Shown in pieces: positions 26,397 to 35,819 of a DNA stretch of 64,000 nt (the stretch's first letter is position 1; every line of letters starts with the position of its first letter). Source of the DNA: Corynebacterium durum (GTDB taxonomy: Bacteria > Actinomycetota > Actinomycetes > Mycobacteriales > Mycobacteriaceae); contig NZ_CP047200.1 of the NCBI RefSeq assembly GCF_030408675.1, positions 186,001 to 250,000 of the forward strand, written 5' to 3'. The notes under the pieces are model-generated. The model saw only the letters and a program-made list of their open reading frames with translations, was not told where the DNA came from and ran no database searches. The translations under genes and the position numbers were made by a program.

Positions 26397-26447
26397 CTAG
26401 ACCGTTGACCCGCCGCGGCACAGAAGGAGGAGACGTGCGCGCAGCAT
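26397..26447 (-). CDS. leuA leader peptide
   Basis: A 16-residue open frame MLRARLLLLCRGGSTV with four consecutive Leu codons (CTC CTC CTT CTG) and stop TAG just before the attenuator hairpin. The ATG lies 7 nt from a TAGACT -10 hexamer, so the leader mRNA would start at or beside the AUG. When charged tRNA-Leu is scarce, the ribosome should stall on the Leu run and alter folding of the following stem. The design matches amino-acid operon leaders in general; this sequence itself has not been tested here. Confidence 0.8.
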   Translation of the reverse strand: MLRARLLLLCRGGSTV

Positions 26448-26454
26448 GTTGTAC

Positions 26455-26460
26455 AGTCTA
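26455..26460 (-). promoter_or_regulatory. -10 hexamer of the leuA leader promoter
   Basis: TAGACT on the minus strand ends 7 nt before the leader-peptide ATG, as in leaderless transcripts. Confidence 0.5.
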
Positions 26461-26569
26461 CAGTATCTTTCCGTGATATGGGCAAAAAGCTAGAAAGCTA
26501 CCATAGAAATGGGATCAGGCATGGAGATTTTTCGCCCGACCCCACTTCCAACGGGGATAGCGCTTAAGG

Positions 26570-26575
26570 GATAAT
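26570..26575 (+). promoter_or_regulatory. -10 hexamer of a leaderless promoter for the mannosyltransferase gene
   Basis: GATAAT ends 6 nt before the GTG at 26582; no ribosome site is present. This promoter and the leuA leader promoter are divergent. Confidence 0.5.
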
Positions 26576-26581
26576 GGGGCA

Positions 26582-27796
26582 GTGTCGCAACAAGCCCCAG
26601 ATCCCCCGGATTACCCAGCCCTGGATCACACACCCCCGGTTACCGCAGATCGCCCGGTGGGCTTAACTCGAGTGGACTGGCTGTGGGCATTCGGCATTTT
26701 CAGCGTTGCCTCACTAGTGCGGTTGGTGATCATGGGCATGATGGCCACCGCCAACGGCTACACACTGCATTCCCTGTTCTACCGTTGGGACGCGGAATAC
26801 TATGTGAGCATCGCCCGCGACGGTTACTTTGCCATCACAGAACCCGTGGTGGAGGTGCCTGTTTACGAACGCTCTCTGGCGTTTTTCCCGGGGTTTCCAT
26901 ACCTGTTGCGCGGACTGCATGCGGTGCTGCACCCGATCACGGGGCTTCACCATGAAACCATTGCGTATGGTGTGAATTTCCTTCTCGGGGTGGTGATGAT
27001 CGCCGGTGTCATGGCCCTAGTCAACCGCATTCCCAGCATTAACCACTGGGGCGCTAAAACCCAGCGCGCCCGCATCCTCGCGGCTGTTCTTATTGCCGGT
27101 GTGCCCATGGGCATCACTTTCAATATGGCGTATTCGGAATCCCTGTTCGGGGCGCTATCTATTTGGGCTCTGGTGGCCATTATGGACCGCCGCTGGTTGC
27201 TCGCCGGGCTCCTTGTTTTTGCCACCGGCCTGACCCGCATTACCGCCGTGGACGTGATGTTGGTGCTGTTCCTAGCCGTACTCACCACCGACCGGAAGAA
27301 CTGGCGAGGTTGGCTCGCGACTCTGCTTTCACCCCTGGGTTTACTGTGGTATTTGTGGTGGTCCTCCAGCTACCTCACCCACATTGGCGGCTATTTCGGC
27401 ATGCAGCGCGAGGGCTGGAATTCCGCGTTCGACTGGGGCATAGCCACCTGGAAATTCGCCACCTTCACCATGTTTGCCTCCCGTGAATTAGGCTACTTCC
27501 TCTCGGTGGCCGTCATGATCGCCTTTGTATTCATTGTTGCCGGGAGTTTCCGCAAACTACCGTGGCAAATCTGGGTGTTCAGCGCCGCCGTCGCCGCCAA
27601 CATCCTGCTTTCCGACGGCATTATGCACTCCCGCCCGCGCCTACTCATCCCGGCGTATCTACTGCTCCTTCCGCTGGTGTTCTTCTTTGCTCGCCGCTTA
27701 TCGACGCCCGCGCAGATCACCATTGCCGTCAGCTGGTTACTGTGGGGCGCGTGGTTTGGGGCCTACATGCTGGGCGTCTTCCCCTGGGCGATCTGA
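26582..27796 (+). CDS. PIG-V-like membrane mannosyltransferase (GT-C fold)
   Basis: 404 residues from a leaderless GTG. The N-terminal 35 residues are Pro-rich and cytoplasmic, then about ten membrane helices. The first extracytoplasmic loop holds the GT-C acidic motif and context RWDAEYYVSIARDGYF, followed by AFFPGFPYLLR, a pattern shared with eukaryotic PIG-V mannosyltransferases. Such actinobacterial enzymes use polyprenyl-phosphate-mannose for lipoglycan or protein glycosylation outside the membrane. Its last 34 bp overlap the convergent serine hydrolase gene. Confidence 0.8.
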   Translation: MSQQAPDPPDYPALDHTPPVTADRPVGLTRVDWLWAFGIFSVASLVRLVIMGMMATANGYTLHSLFYRWDAEYYVSIARDGYFAITEPVVEVPVYERSLAFFPGFPYLLRGLHAVLHPITGLHHETIAYGVNFLLGVVMIAGVMALVNRIPSINHWGAKTQRARILAAVLIAGVPMGITFNMAYSESLFGALSIWALVAIMDRRWLLAGLLVFATGLTRITAVDVMLVLFLAVLTTDRKNWRGWLATLLSPLGLLWYLWWSSSYLTHIGGYFGMQREGWNSAFDWGIATWKFATFTMFASRELGYFLSVAVMIAFVFIVAGSFRKLPWQIWVFSAAVAANILLSDGIMHSRPRLLIPAYLLLLPLVFFFARRLSTPAQITIAVSWLLWGAWFGAYMLGVFPWAI

Positions 27797-29166
27797 CGGA
27801 TAACGATCAGGCCGGTGAGCACGGCGATCTCCGCCGCGAGAATCCAACATTGCAGCATGAGATCGGGGGCAGTTATATACAACAGCGGCAACGTGAAACC
27901 GAGAAGAGCCACTGGTCCGAACACGAGGGTCAGCACGCTGCCAATCCCTAGTACAAGAGCTGCGACAATGGTGATCACCCTGCGCCTTGTGCTTCGCGCC
28001 GGGGGAGTGCGACGCACCCACGTGTATATCACGCGGCCGATGGTCAGCAGAGCAAGCACAATGAGCGCGGTTTGGGTATACACAATCACGTCACCCCAGT
28101 GGGTGTTGGAGGATTGTTGCTTGGGCGTCACACCCAGGGTTTCCTCCGCGAAGACCAGTGTCGGCGTGACGATGCCAGTGTTCATCTGATCACGAAGCCC
28201 CATGACGTTGTAGAGCACCACGACGCCCTTGCCGGTTTGCTGATTGAAGCCCATGTAGGATTTGAATCCAGGAACAGCCCCGCTGTGATATACCAGCTGT
28301 GTTCCATCGAACTGCTCGTAGAAAAGCCCCGCGCCGTACTCGTAATCATCAGTGGTGGAGACCTTGGACAAGGTGCTTGGTAGCTGGCCGGCTTGGTGTT
28401 GGCGGAGTAGCCACGCCCCGTAGTCGGCGAGTTGCCTTCCAGTCCCGGCGAGGTTGCCTTCGCCGATTTCGTAGTCCTGAATAGGCTCCCGCACCGCTAG
28501 GTTTCCAGTGAAGAAGGGTGCGTAGCCTGCGGGGACAGTGCTGTTTATCGTGGCTGCGCGGCTAAGAGGAGTCACGCCGGTCGCCGGATCCACGTAGGTT
28601 TCTAACAGCGTGCTATACGATTCCCCAGTGGCGCGTTCTATCAGTTGCTGCAGCAATATGTAGCTGATGTTTGAGTAGGAATGCGTGCCGACCGGGTCGA
28701 CTGATGGTAGGTCTTTTACCCCGTCAATGACACTTTGCAGGTTGTGGGGATAGGGATTGAGTTCTCGGGGCAGTCCTGCCGTGTGGTGTATGAGGTCAGT
28801 GACGGTGGCACCATTATTGCCCAGTGCTGTTCCTTGGAATTCGGGATAGTACCTGGTGAGGGGCGCATTGAGATCAATTTTTCCTTGTTCAGCTAACATC
28901 ATCGCCAGTGCGGACGTGAACGATTTAGAAATGGATCCCCATATGAACAGGGAATCCGGGCCGATGGGGTTGCTGTTTGAATCAACACCGACGTAGTGTT
29001 CATCGGTCACGCCGTTGGCATCAAAGGTGACCACCGCAAGACCGGGTGTTTTAAGATCGTCTGCGAGTTTCTGGTAACGGTCATTCTCATGTGATTGAGC
29101 ATGTGCTGGGCTTGCCATGAAGGCCATAGCAAGAATCACCCCCAGCAGGGATATGAGTGCTTTCAT
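27763..29166 (-). CDS. Secreted serine hydrolase of the beta-lactamase/PBP (class C) family with C-terminal membrane domain
   Basis: 467 residues from the ATG at 29166, which gives a clean signal peptide (MKALISLLGVILAMAF, cleavage after AHA); an upstream ATG at 29184 adds six residues. The catalytic motifs are Ser78-x-x-Lys81 (SISK), Tyr164-x-Asn166 (YSN) and a third His-x-Gly motif (YHSGAVPG). After the domain come about four membrane helices (350-460). Members act as esterases, DD-peptidases or D-aminopeptidases. The same CCCTGA repeats precede this gene and the MMPL gene, which suggests joint control. Confidence 0.85.
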   Translation of the reverse strand: MKALISLLGVILAMAFMASPAHAQSHENDRYQKLADDLKTPGLAVVTFDANGVTDEHYVGVDSNSNPIGPDSLFIWGSISKSFTSALAMMLAEQGKIDLNAPLTRYYPEFQGTALGNNGATVTDLIHHTAGLPRELNPYPHNLQSVIDGVKDLPSVDPVGTHSYSNISYILLQQLIERATGESYSTLLETYVDPATGVTPLSRAATINSTVPAGYAPFFTGNLAVREPIQDYEIGEGNLAGTGRQLADYGAWLLRQHQAGQLPSTLSKVSTTDDYEYGAGLFYEQFDGTQLVYHSGAVPGFKSYMGFNQQTGKGVVVLYNVMGLRDQMNTGIVTPTLVFAEETLGVTPKQQSSNTHWGDVIVYTQTALIVLALLTIGRVIYTWVRRTPPARSTRRRVITIVAALVLGIGSVLTLVFGPVALLGFTLPLLYITAPDLMLQCWILAAEIAVLTGLIVIRQIAQGKTPSM

Positions 29167-29212
29167 GCAGTTGAGCGTATCCATGTTGGGGGCGTGTCAA
29201 CATCAGGGGTTT

Positions 29213-29249
29213 CCCTGAAAAATACCCTGAAAATTTACGTTAACCCTGA
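29213..29249 (-). promoter_or_regulatory. CCCTGA direct repeats upstream of the serine hydrolase gene
   Basis: CCCTGA at 29213, 29225 and 29244 (plus-strand reading); the first two are 12 bp apart. On the minus strand they read TCAGGG and precede a TTGACA/TACGCT-like promoter. The site overlaps the end of the MMPL gene. The same array and promoter context occur at 31617-31646. Confidence 0.6.
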
Positions 29250-31526
29250 GGTAAGTTTCTCTCCCTCGATGTCAACGTTGGGGAGTAGGCGGCCGAGCCA
29301 GCGTGGAATGCTCCAAGCACGGGCGTCGAGAAGGAACATGGTGGCGGGAATGATGGTCATGCGCACAATGAAGGCGTCAAACAGCACCGCCGTGGCCAGG
29401 GCAAACCCCATGACTTTGATGAGTTGCAGGTCCATAAACATGAAGGCGGCGAACACACTGATCATGATCAACGCGGCTGCTGTGACCACGCGGGCACCAT
29501 GCTTGAAGCCGTACACTACCGCAGGCCCAGCGTTCATGCCGTGGTGGTACCCCTCGCGCATGCGAGTGACCAGGAATACCTGGTAGTCCATAGCCAACCC
29601 GAACACACTACCAATCAATATGATCGGAAGTTGGCTGATCAGGGGCTGCGGGTCCGAGACCAGTCCGGCGAAGCCCTCCTGCCAGATCAGCACCGTAATG
29701 CCGAATGTTGCTGCCACCGATAGTGCAAATCCCAGCGCGGCAATCAGAGGCACCCAGATGGAACGGAATACCACCATGAGCAGCACAAACGCCAGCGCAA
29801 CGACAATGGCAACGTAGGGGATCAGTACGCCAGAGAGCCGGTCGGAAAGATCCTGGACTATCGGTGCCATGCCTGTGATGCGGTACGAGGCACCCGTCTG
29901 CTCCTGGAAATCCGACTTGTGATCCCGCAGATTGTGCAACAAATCCACAGTGCGTTTATCTGTCGCGCCATTCGAGGGGATGATCATCACTTGGGCGGCA
30001 TCGCCAGCATCGTTGACTGTGGCAATCTGGGCATTTTTCACGCCATCCATTCCTGCGAAATCGCGGACGGCGGTGGTGAATGCCTCGGGGCGTTGCTGCT
30101 CGGGGAGGGACGCGACGTCGACAAGCGCGATCATCGGTGCCTGGCGGCCGGGGCCGAAGGCATCCTCAATCATGGTGTAGGCGGTGCGGCTCGGCGAACC
30201 CGGCGCGGCCGCACTGCCACCTGTCGGCATGGCCAAGCGCAGCTGTGCAGCGGGGATAGCCAGTAGCGCCAGCGCAAGAACGCCTGCCACCAGGAACAAG
30301 GCCGGGTGTTTGCGGATCATGCGCACCCAGCGGGTACCCATCGTCGGGGTCTCCTGCTCTGGGTCGGGAGCCTTGATAAAGGGCATGCGTGCCGCAAACG
30401 CACGGGTGCCCCACAGTCCCAGAATTGCGGGAAGTAAACCGATAGCTACCAGCACGGCAATAGCCACTGTTCCCGCAGCACCCAGTGACATGGCGGACAT
30501 GATCGGAATATTGATAATCACCAGCGCCACCAGTGCAATAATCACCGTCAGCCCGGCGAACACTACGGCCGTGCCCGCCTTACCCACGGCCAGCCCCGCC
30601 AGATGCGCGCGCTTGTCTCGGGGAATGCTGCGCAGACGTTGTGCCAGCTCCTTAGGAGTCAAGTTATGGCCGTCCACGTACTGGATCAGCTCGCTGCGGA
30701 AACGCGACAGAATAAACAACGCATAATCAATGCCAACGGCCAGGCCGATCATCGTGGCCAGGGTTGTGGTGTTCTGATCGATGCTGTCCGTCAGGCCCGA
30801 CGCCGCGTTAATGCCCAGCGAGCCAAGCAGGACGCCCACGATTGCCGTGGCCAGCGGCATTCCTGCAGCCACCAGCGATCCGAACGTGACTAGCAGCACC
30901 ACAGCTGCCACGAGAACACCCGCCAGCTCGCTCTGCATGCCCGGTTGCTCTGCGCCGTCAAATGCGTTGCCCGTGTAGGCAATGTCAAGGCCATCCGCGT
31001 TGTCTTTCAGCAGTTTAGTAACGTCCGCTACCTTATTTTTATCAACATCCTGCATTTTCGCTGCATCAAACATCACCTGGATAATCCCCGTTGTCTTATC
31101 CGGACTCAGTGGTGACTGCTCGTCCACGTCCGCGCTGTTGGGGTTGCCCTGCCGCATCGCCGCGTCCGCTGCCACCGGGTTCACGATCATATCTTTGCTC
31201 TTCAGCGCATCCGAATGCTTCAGCTTATCGACGATCGCGTCAATTTTCACCGCCTGCTCCGGGTCGCTGAGGGTGCCCTCTTTCGCCTTGACCACAATCA
31301 TGCCGGTTGGAGCTGTAAGTTCATCCTCTGACGTGTTGAAACGCCGGCTGATTTCCTCCTGAGCTTCCACCGACTCCGCGCCTGGCATGCTAAATGAATT
31401 ACTTGGTGGCTTCGCTAACGCCCCCGCTGCCACTGCGGCCGCCGCAAAAAGCAGCAACCACATGGCAATAAACTTCAATCTGTGCGTATACGCGGCGCGA
31501 CCGAGCCGATACAACAAACGCGACAC
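29235..31526 (-). CDS. MMPL family RND-type membrane transporter
   Basis: 763 residues from the GTG at 31526, which has a strong ribosome site (GAGGTGAT); the frame opens further up at 31607 but without such a site. The protein has two repeats of one helix, a large periplasmic loop and five more helices, with the GxxxDY-like motif GLAVGIDYALFILSR and its counterpart GLAMDYQVFLVTRMREG. MMPL proteins export lipids such as trehalose mycolates using proton motive force. The size is below that of MmpL3/CmpL1, so it is more like an accessory MMPL. It is followed by the co-regulated serine hydrolase. Confidence 0.9.
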   Translation of the reverse strand: MSRLLYRLGRAAYTHRLKFIAMWLLLFAAAAVAAGALAKPPSNSFSMPGAESVEAQEEISRRFNTSEDELTAPTGMIVVKAKEGTLSDPEQAVKIDAIVDKLKHSDALKSKDMIVNPVAADAAMRQGNPNSADVDEQSPLSPDKTTGIIQVMFDAAKMQDVDKNKVADVTKLLKDNADGLDIAYTGNAFDGAEQPGMQSELAGVLVAAVVLLVTFGSLVAAGMPLATAIVGVLLGSLGINAASGLTDSIDQNTTTLATMIGLAVGIDYALFILSRFRSELIQYVDGHNLTPKELAQRLRSIPRDKRAHLAGLAVGKAGTAVVFAGLTVIIALVALVIINIPIMSAMSLGAAGTVAIAVLVAIGLLPAILGLWGTRAFAARMPFIKAPDPEQETPTMGTRWVRMIRKHPALFLVAGVLALALLAIPAAQLRLAMPTGGSAAAPGSPSRTAYTMIEDAFGPGRQAPMIALVDVASLPEQQRPEAFTTAVRDFAGMDGVKNAQIATVNDAGDAAQVMIIPSNGATDKRTVDLLHNLRDHKSDFQEQTGASYRITGMAPIVQDLSDRLSGVLIPYVAIVVALAFVLLMVVFRSIWVPLIAALGFALSVAATFGITVLIWQEGFAGLVSDPQPLISQLPIILIGSVFGLAMDYQVFLVTRMREGYHHGMNAGPAVVYGFKHGARVVTAAALIMISVFAAFMFMDLQLIKVMGFALATAVLFDAFIVRMTIIPATMFLLDARAWSIPRWLGRLLPNVDIEGEKLTSGLT

Positions 31527-31616
31527 AATAATCACCTCAAAATTCTGAACAGTATGAACAGTGCTGACATGCAACTGAGCATATCTATGTTGGGGATGTG
31601 GCAACATCGGGGTTTT

Positions 31617-31646
31617 CCCTGAAAAACACCCTGAAAAGTACCCTGA
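31617..31646 (-). promoter_or_regulatory. Three CCCTGA direct repeats with 12-bp period upstream of the MMPL gene
   Basis: CCCTGA at 31617, 31629 and 31641. Read on the minus strand, three TCAGGG units precede TTGCCA-N15-TATGCT. Regular repeats about one helical turn apart are typical of response-regulator dimers. The surroundings (AACATC-GGGGTTT... and TATGTTGGGG) are also conserved with the other copy. Confidence 0.65.
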
Positions 31647-32078
31647 GAACCGTCATGTTGACACTCATTAAGCTTGGCAAAAAGGCAGGTCACAGCACAT
31701 CGGCTGAACAGGGGAAATTTCGGCGGGCAAAAACTCCGCCGGAAGGGGGAGGTGATTGTGGAGATGTCGGTCAGGTGGAGGAGGGTGTCGGTTGATAAGC
31801 CATGACATTTCTTGGATGGATAGGTCCATGGCCGGGTATGGAAACACTCCAATGTCGTACCCGGTGGTAGACGTATATTCATGCAAACATTTGCACTAAC
31901 TTTGTTCAAGGCATTGCAGTTAGCTGCGCTCTACTAGATTTCCGTCCTTGAGGTGCATTACCTTTGTCACAACCACACGAGGTAGACCACCGCAAGCGTG
32001 CACTGCAAAGTTTGCCCATCGTCAGGCACGAAATCAGCCCTTTTTCGAGCTTGAGCATAAGCACATTGTGCGCCCGCC
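31647..32078. other. Intergenic region with several hairpins, no convincing gene
   Basis: No frame here looks coding. Inverted repeats are CGGCGG/CCGCCG (31721-31741), CCGGGTA/TACCCGG (31832-31864) and GCACTAAC/GTTAG (about 31890-31923). At about 32017-32070 lies a sequence about 70 percent like one at 9763-9812. It may contain terminators or a small RNA; nothing is certain. Confidence 0.4.
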
Positions 32079-32936
32079 CTACTCCTTCATGCTCTTCTGG
32101 GACAGCACCACGGTGGAGATGATCATGGTGATCAGGGCGAGGGCCATCCAGAGCCAACCGAGGTCGGTGACCTGGAATTTTTCGCCAAGCACGATGTAGC
32201 CGAGGCTGAAGGCGACGATGGGTTCGGAAATGGTCATGGCGGGCAGGGAGTTTTTCAGCGCGCCCGCGTTGAAGGAGGATTGTTGCACGGCGGTCCCGAG
32301 TGTCGCGCCGAGGATCAGAGCGTAGCCTTCCCAGTTGGTGATCAATCCGATCACGCCGTAGTACTGGTAGATTTCCACGGCTGCTTTGGAGAGCACAGCG
32401 ACGTAGCCGAAGAGCGCGCCGGTGACTATGCCGAGGATGAGGGCTTTTTCGCGGTTGGGTCGGATGTGCGCAAAGCGTTCTAAGCCGGCCATGACAACGA
32501 TGCCGACCGCTAGGGCAGGTACCCACCGCTCAAGGGGCGGGTGTGTGATTCCGGGAAGCGGTCGTCCGAGGATCACCAAAACGGCCACCGCTACGGTGAG
32601 TGCCCCGGACCAGAAGGTTTCGGTTTTGCTGATGCGGCGGCCGTCGTAAAGCGCGGAAAGCGGAAGGGTGAACATGAGGGAGAGCACCAGTACTGGCTGC
32701 ACCACCAGCAGCGTGCCAAAACCCAGGGCGATGGTTTGCAGGAAGTACCCAAGCAGGGCTGTTCCTGTGCCTGCCCACCAGAGGGGTCGGCTAATGACGG
32801 TAAGGATCGGGGCGTTTGTGAACCTGGATCCGTCACCGGGGGCTTGTTCGGCGATGCGGTGCCGCACGACTGTCCCCCAGGCGATGGTGAGCGCGGAGGC
32901 GAGTGCGAACAGCACAGCAATAAAATTGCTTTGCAC
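32079..32936 (-). CDS. DMT (EamA-like) superfamily transporter
   Basis: 285 residues from a GTG with about ten membrane helices, for example FIAVLFALASALTIAWGTVV, GTLLVVQPVLVLSLMFTL and MTISEPIVAFSLGYIVLGEK. The last is the typical EamA 'PV...LGE' motif near the ninth helix. Substrate unknown. A possible -10 (TACGGT) lies 7 nt before the GTG. It is divergent from lysC with a 75-bp shared region. A membrane protein in this place between leuA and lysC appears conserved in the genus, from memory. Confidence 0.8.
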   Translation of the reverse strand: MQSNFIAVLFALASALTIAWGTVVRHRIAEQAPGDGSRFTNAPILTVISRPLWWAGTGTALLGYFLQTIALGFGTLLVVQPVLVLSLMFTLPLSALYDGRRISKTETFWSGALTVAVAVLVILGRPLPGITHPPLERWVPALAVGIVVMAGLERFAHIRPNREKALILGIVTGALFGYVAVLSKAAVEIYQYYGVIGLITNWEGYALILGATLGTAVQQSSFNAGALKNSLPAMTISEPIVAFSLGYIVLGEKFQVTDLGWLWMALALITMIISTVVLSQKSMKE

Positions 32937-33011
32937 TTTCTTAACCGTAGTTGATTCTTGGGTACGATGAACAAACGTAACATTGTTTTACGCTGAAAGG
33001 GCGGCTGTCTA

Positions 33012-34277
33012 GTGGCATTGATCGTACAGAAATATGGGGGATCTTCGCTGGAGAGCGCTGAGCGGATACGTCGAGTTGCTGAACGGATTGTTGCCACTAA
33101 AAAGCAGGGGAACGATGTTGTTGTCGTGTGTTCTGCGATGGGTGACACCACCGATGAGCTTCTTGATCTTGCCGCGCAGGTGAACCCGGTGCCGCCGGCG
33201 CGTGAGATGGATATGTTGCTTACCGCTGGTGAGCGTATATCCAATGCGCTGGTAGCTATGGCCATTGAGTCGTTTGGGGCCGAAGCGCAGTCGTTTACTG
33301 GCTCGCAGGCGGGGGTGCTCACCACGGAACGGCATGGTAACGCCCGGATTGTGGATGTGACGCCGGGCCGTGTGCGGGAGGCGCTGGATAACGGCAAGAT
33401 TTGCCTCGTAGCCGGATTCCAGGGCGTGAATAAGGACACGCGTGATGTGACAACGTTGGGGCGTGGCGGATCCGATACCACTGCTGTGGCGTTGGCGGCG
33501 GCGTTGAAAGCGGATGTGTGCGAGATCTATTCGGATGTGGATGGCGTGTACACCGCCGACCCCCGCATTGTTCCTAATGCTCAGAAGTTGGAGAAGCTTT
33601 CCTTTGAGGAGATGCTAGAGCTGGCTGCGGTTGGTTCTAAAATTTTGGTGCTGCGTAGTGTGGAGTATGCGCGCGCTTTTGATGTCCCACTCCGCGTTCG
33701 TTCGTCGTACAGTAATGACCCCGGCACGCTCGTTGCTGGATCAATGGAGGATATCCCCGTGGAAGAAGCAGTACTCACCGGTGTAGCAACCGATAATTCC
33801 GAGGCGAAAGTCACCGTGCTGGGCTTGCAGGATAGCCCCGGTGAGGCGGCGAAAGTATTCCGCGTGCTGGCGGATAGCGAGATCAACATTGACATGGTGC
33901 TGCAGAACATTTCCTCCCTGGAGGACAACTGCACCGACATCACCTTCACATGCCCGCGTGCCGACGGTCCCCGCGCCATGGAGTTGCTGAAAAAACTGCA
34001 GGTAGATGGCGTGTGTAAGAATGTGCTGTACGACGACCAGATTGGCAAGGTTTCCTTGGTCGGTGCAGGTATGCGTTCCCATCCGGGCGTTACCGCCGTC
34101 TTCTGTGAGGCGGTACGCGATGCCGGGGTAAATATTGAGCTCATTTCCACGTCGGAAATCCGCATTTCGGTGCTGATCCGTGAAGCTGACATGGCTAAAG
34201 CTGCCCGCGCGATTCACGATGCGTTTGATCTGGGCGGCGACACCGAGGCCGTGGTGTACGCCGGAACCGGCCGCTAA
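33012..34277 (+). CDS. lysC: Aspartate kinase, with internal start for a beta subunit
   Basis: 421 residues from a GTG, length equal to the C. glutamicum enzyme. It phosphorylates aspartate, the first step to lysine, threonine, methionine and diaminopimelate. The kinase domain has [13 protein letters not shown] and the [16 protein letters not shown] motif; two ACT domains form the C-terminal half. An internal in-frame ATG at 33744 ([15 protein letters not shown]) corresponds to the known separate start of the beta subunit, giving 177 residues. The ACT residues tied to Lys/Thr feedback ([14 protein letters not shown]) keep the wild-type Ser and Thr, so feedback control is expected. asd follows. 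Confidence 0.96.
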   Translation: MALIVQKYGGSSLESAERIRRVAERIVATKKQGNDVVVVCSAMGDTTDELLDLAAQVNPVPPAREMDMLLTAGERISNALVAMAIESFGAEAQSFTGSQAGVLTTERHGNARIVDVTPGRVREALDNGKICLVAGFQGVNKDTRDVTTLGRGGSDTTAVALAAALKADVCEIYSDVDGVYTADPRIVPNAQKLEKLSFEEMLELAAVGSKILVLRSVEYARAFDVPLRVRSSYSNDPGTLVAGSMEDIPVEEAVLTGVATDNSEAKVTVLGLQDSPGEAAKVFRVLADSEINIDMVLQNISSLEDNCTDITFTCPRADGPRAMELLKKLQVDGVCKNVLYDDQIGKVSLVGAGMRSHPGVTAVFCEAVRDAGVNIELISTSEIRISVLIREADMAKAARAIHDAFDLGGDTEAVVYAGTGR

Positions 34278-35402
<1,125 letters not shown>

Positions 35403-35417
35403 TTCCCGCCACCACAG

Positions 35418-35443
35418 AGCCCCACATCCTGTGGGGCTTTTTT
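35418..35443 (+). terminator. Rho-independent terminator of lysC-asd
   Basis: AGCCCCACA/TGTGGGGCT, 9-bp stem, 3-nt loop, followed by a T-run (TTTTTTG). Confidence 0.92.
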
Positions 35444-35819
35444 GTTTTAGGGGGTGGGGACATTTTCAGGGGTACGTTGTGTGACAGTTGTGCCGTAAGT
35501 GACATCTGAGTGTGGAGCAGAGCAGAGATGCGCAGGTATCGAGGGTAATTCAAAGGTAGATGGTTAGCTTTCTACTAACTAAGAAATAATTATGAAAATA
35601 TTCTTTTTTCTCAGTGGGCGGGTGTAGCGAAACATTCGCAACAGATGCTTAATTGATTTGAGTATTGGTGCGTTGTACTCTCAATTGCGTCTGGACAATG
35701 CTGTAAAACCGCCAGGTATTGGAGTTTTCCACTACCGAATGGCGCGCATGTGGAGTGGATTGAGGCCGTTGCGTCACGAATCCACTCCATGAACGCGCTT
35801 ACCAAAAACTGAGGAAAAC
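35444..35819 (+). promoter_or_regulatory. Pilus operon upstream region
   Basis: No gene is visible between the asd terminator and the pilin. It contains an AT-rich stretch (about 35560-35615), an inverted repeat GTTAG-N7-CTAAC near 35564-35580 that could be an operator, and a perfect 11-bp hairpin TGGAGTGGATT/AATCCACTCCA (35751-35789) 31 bp before the pilin ATG. The hairpin would lie in the 5' untranslated mRNA. GAGGAAAAC is the pilin ribosome site. Confidence 0.5.

Noticed and set aside
29213..31646. CCCTGA repeats as a CRISPR array
   Set aside because: Units are 6 bp at 12-bp spacing, with no spacers and no cas genes anywhere in the window.
31598..31795. Small plus-strand frame over the CCCTGA repeats
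   Set aside because: Its similarity to a frame near 29.2 kb (SLKNTLK) comes from the duplicated operator, not from coding sequence.
32591..33481. 296-codon minus-strand frame across the lysC start and DMT gene
   Set aside because: It overlaps two well-supported genes in other frames and covers their promoters.
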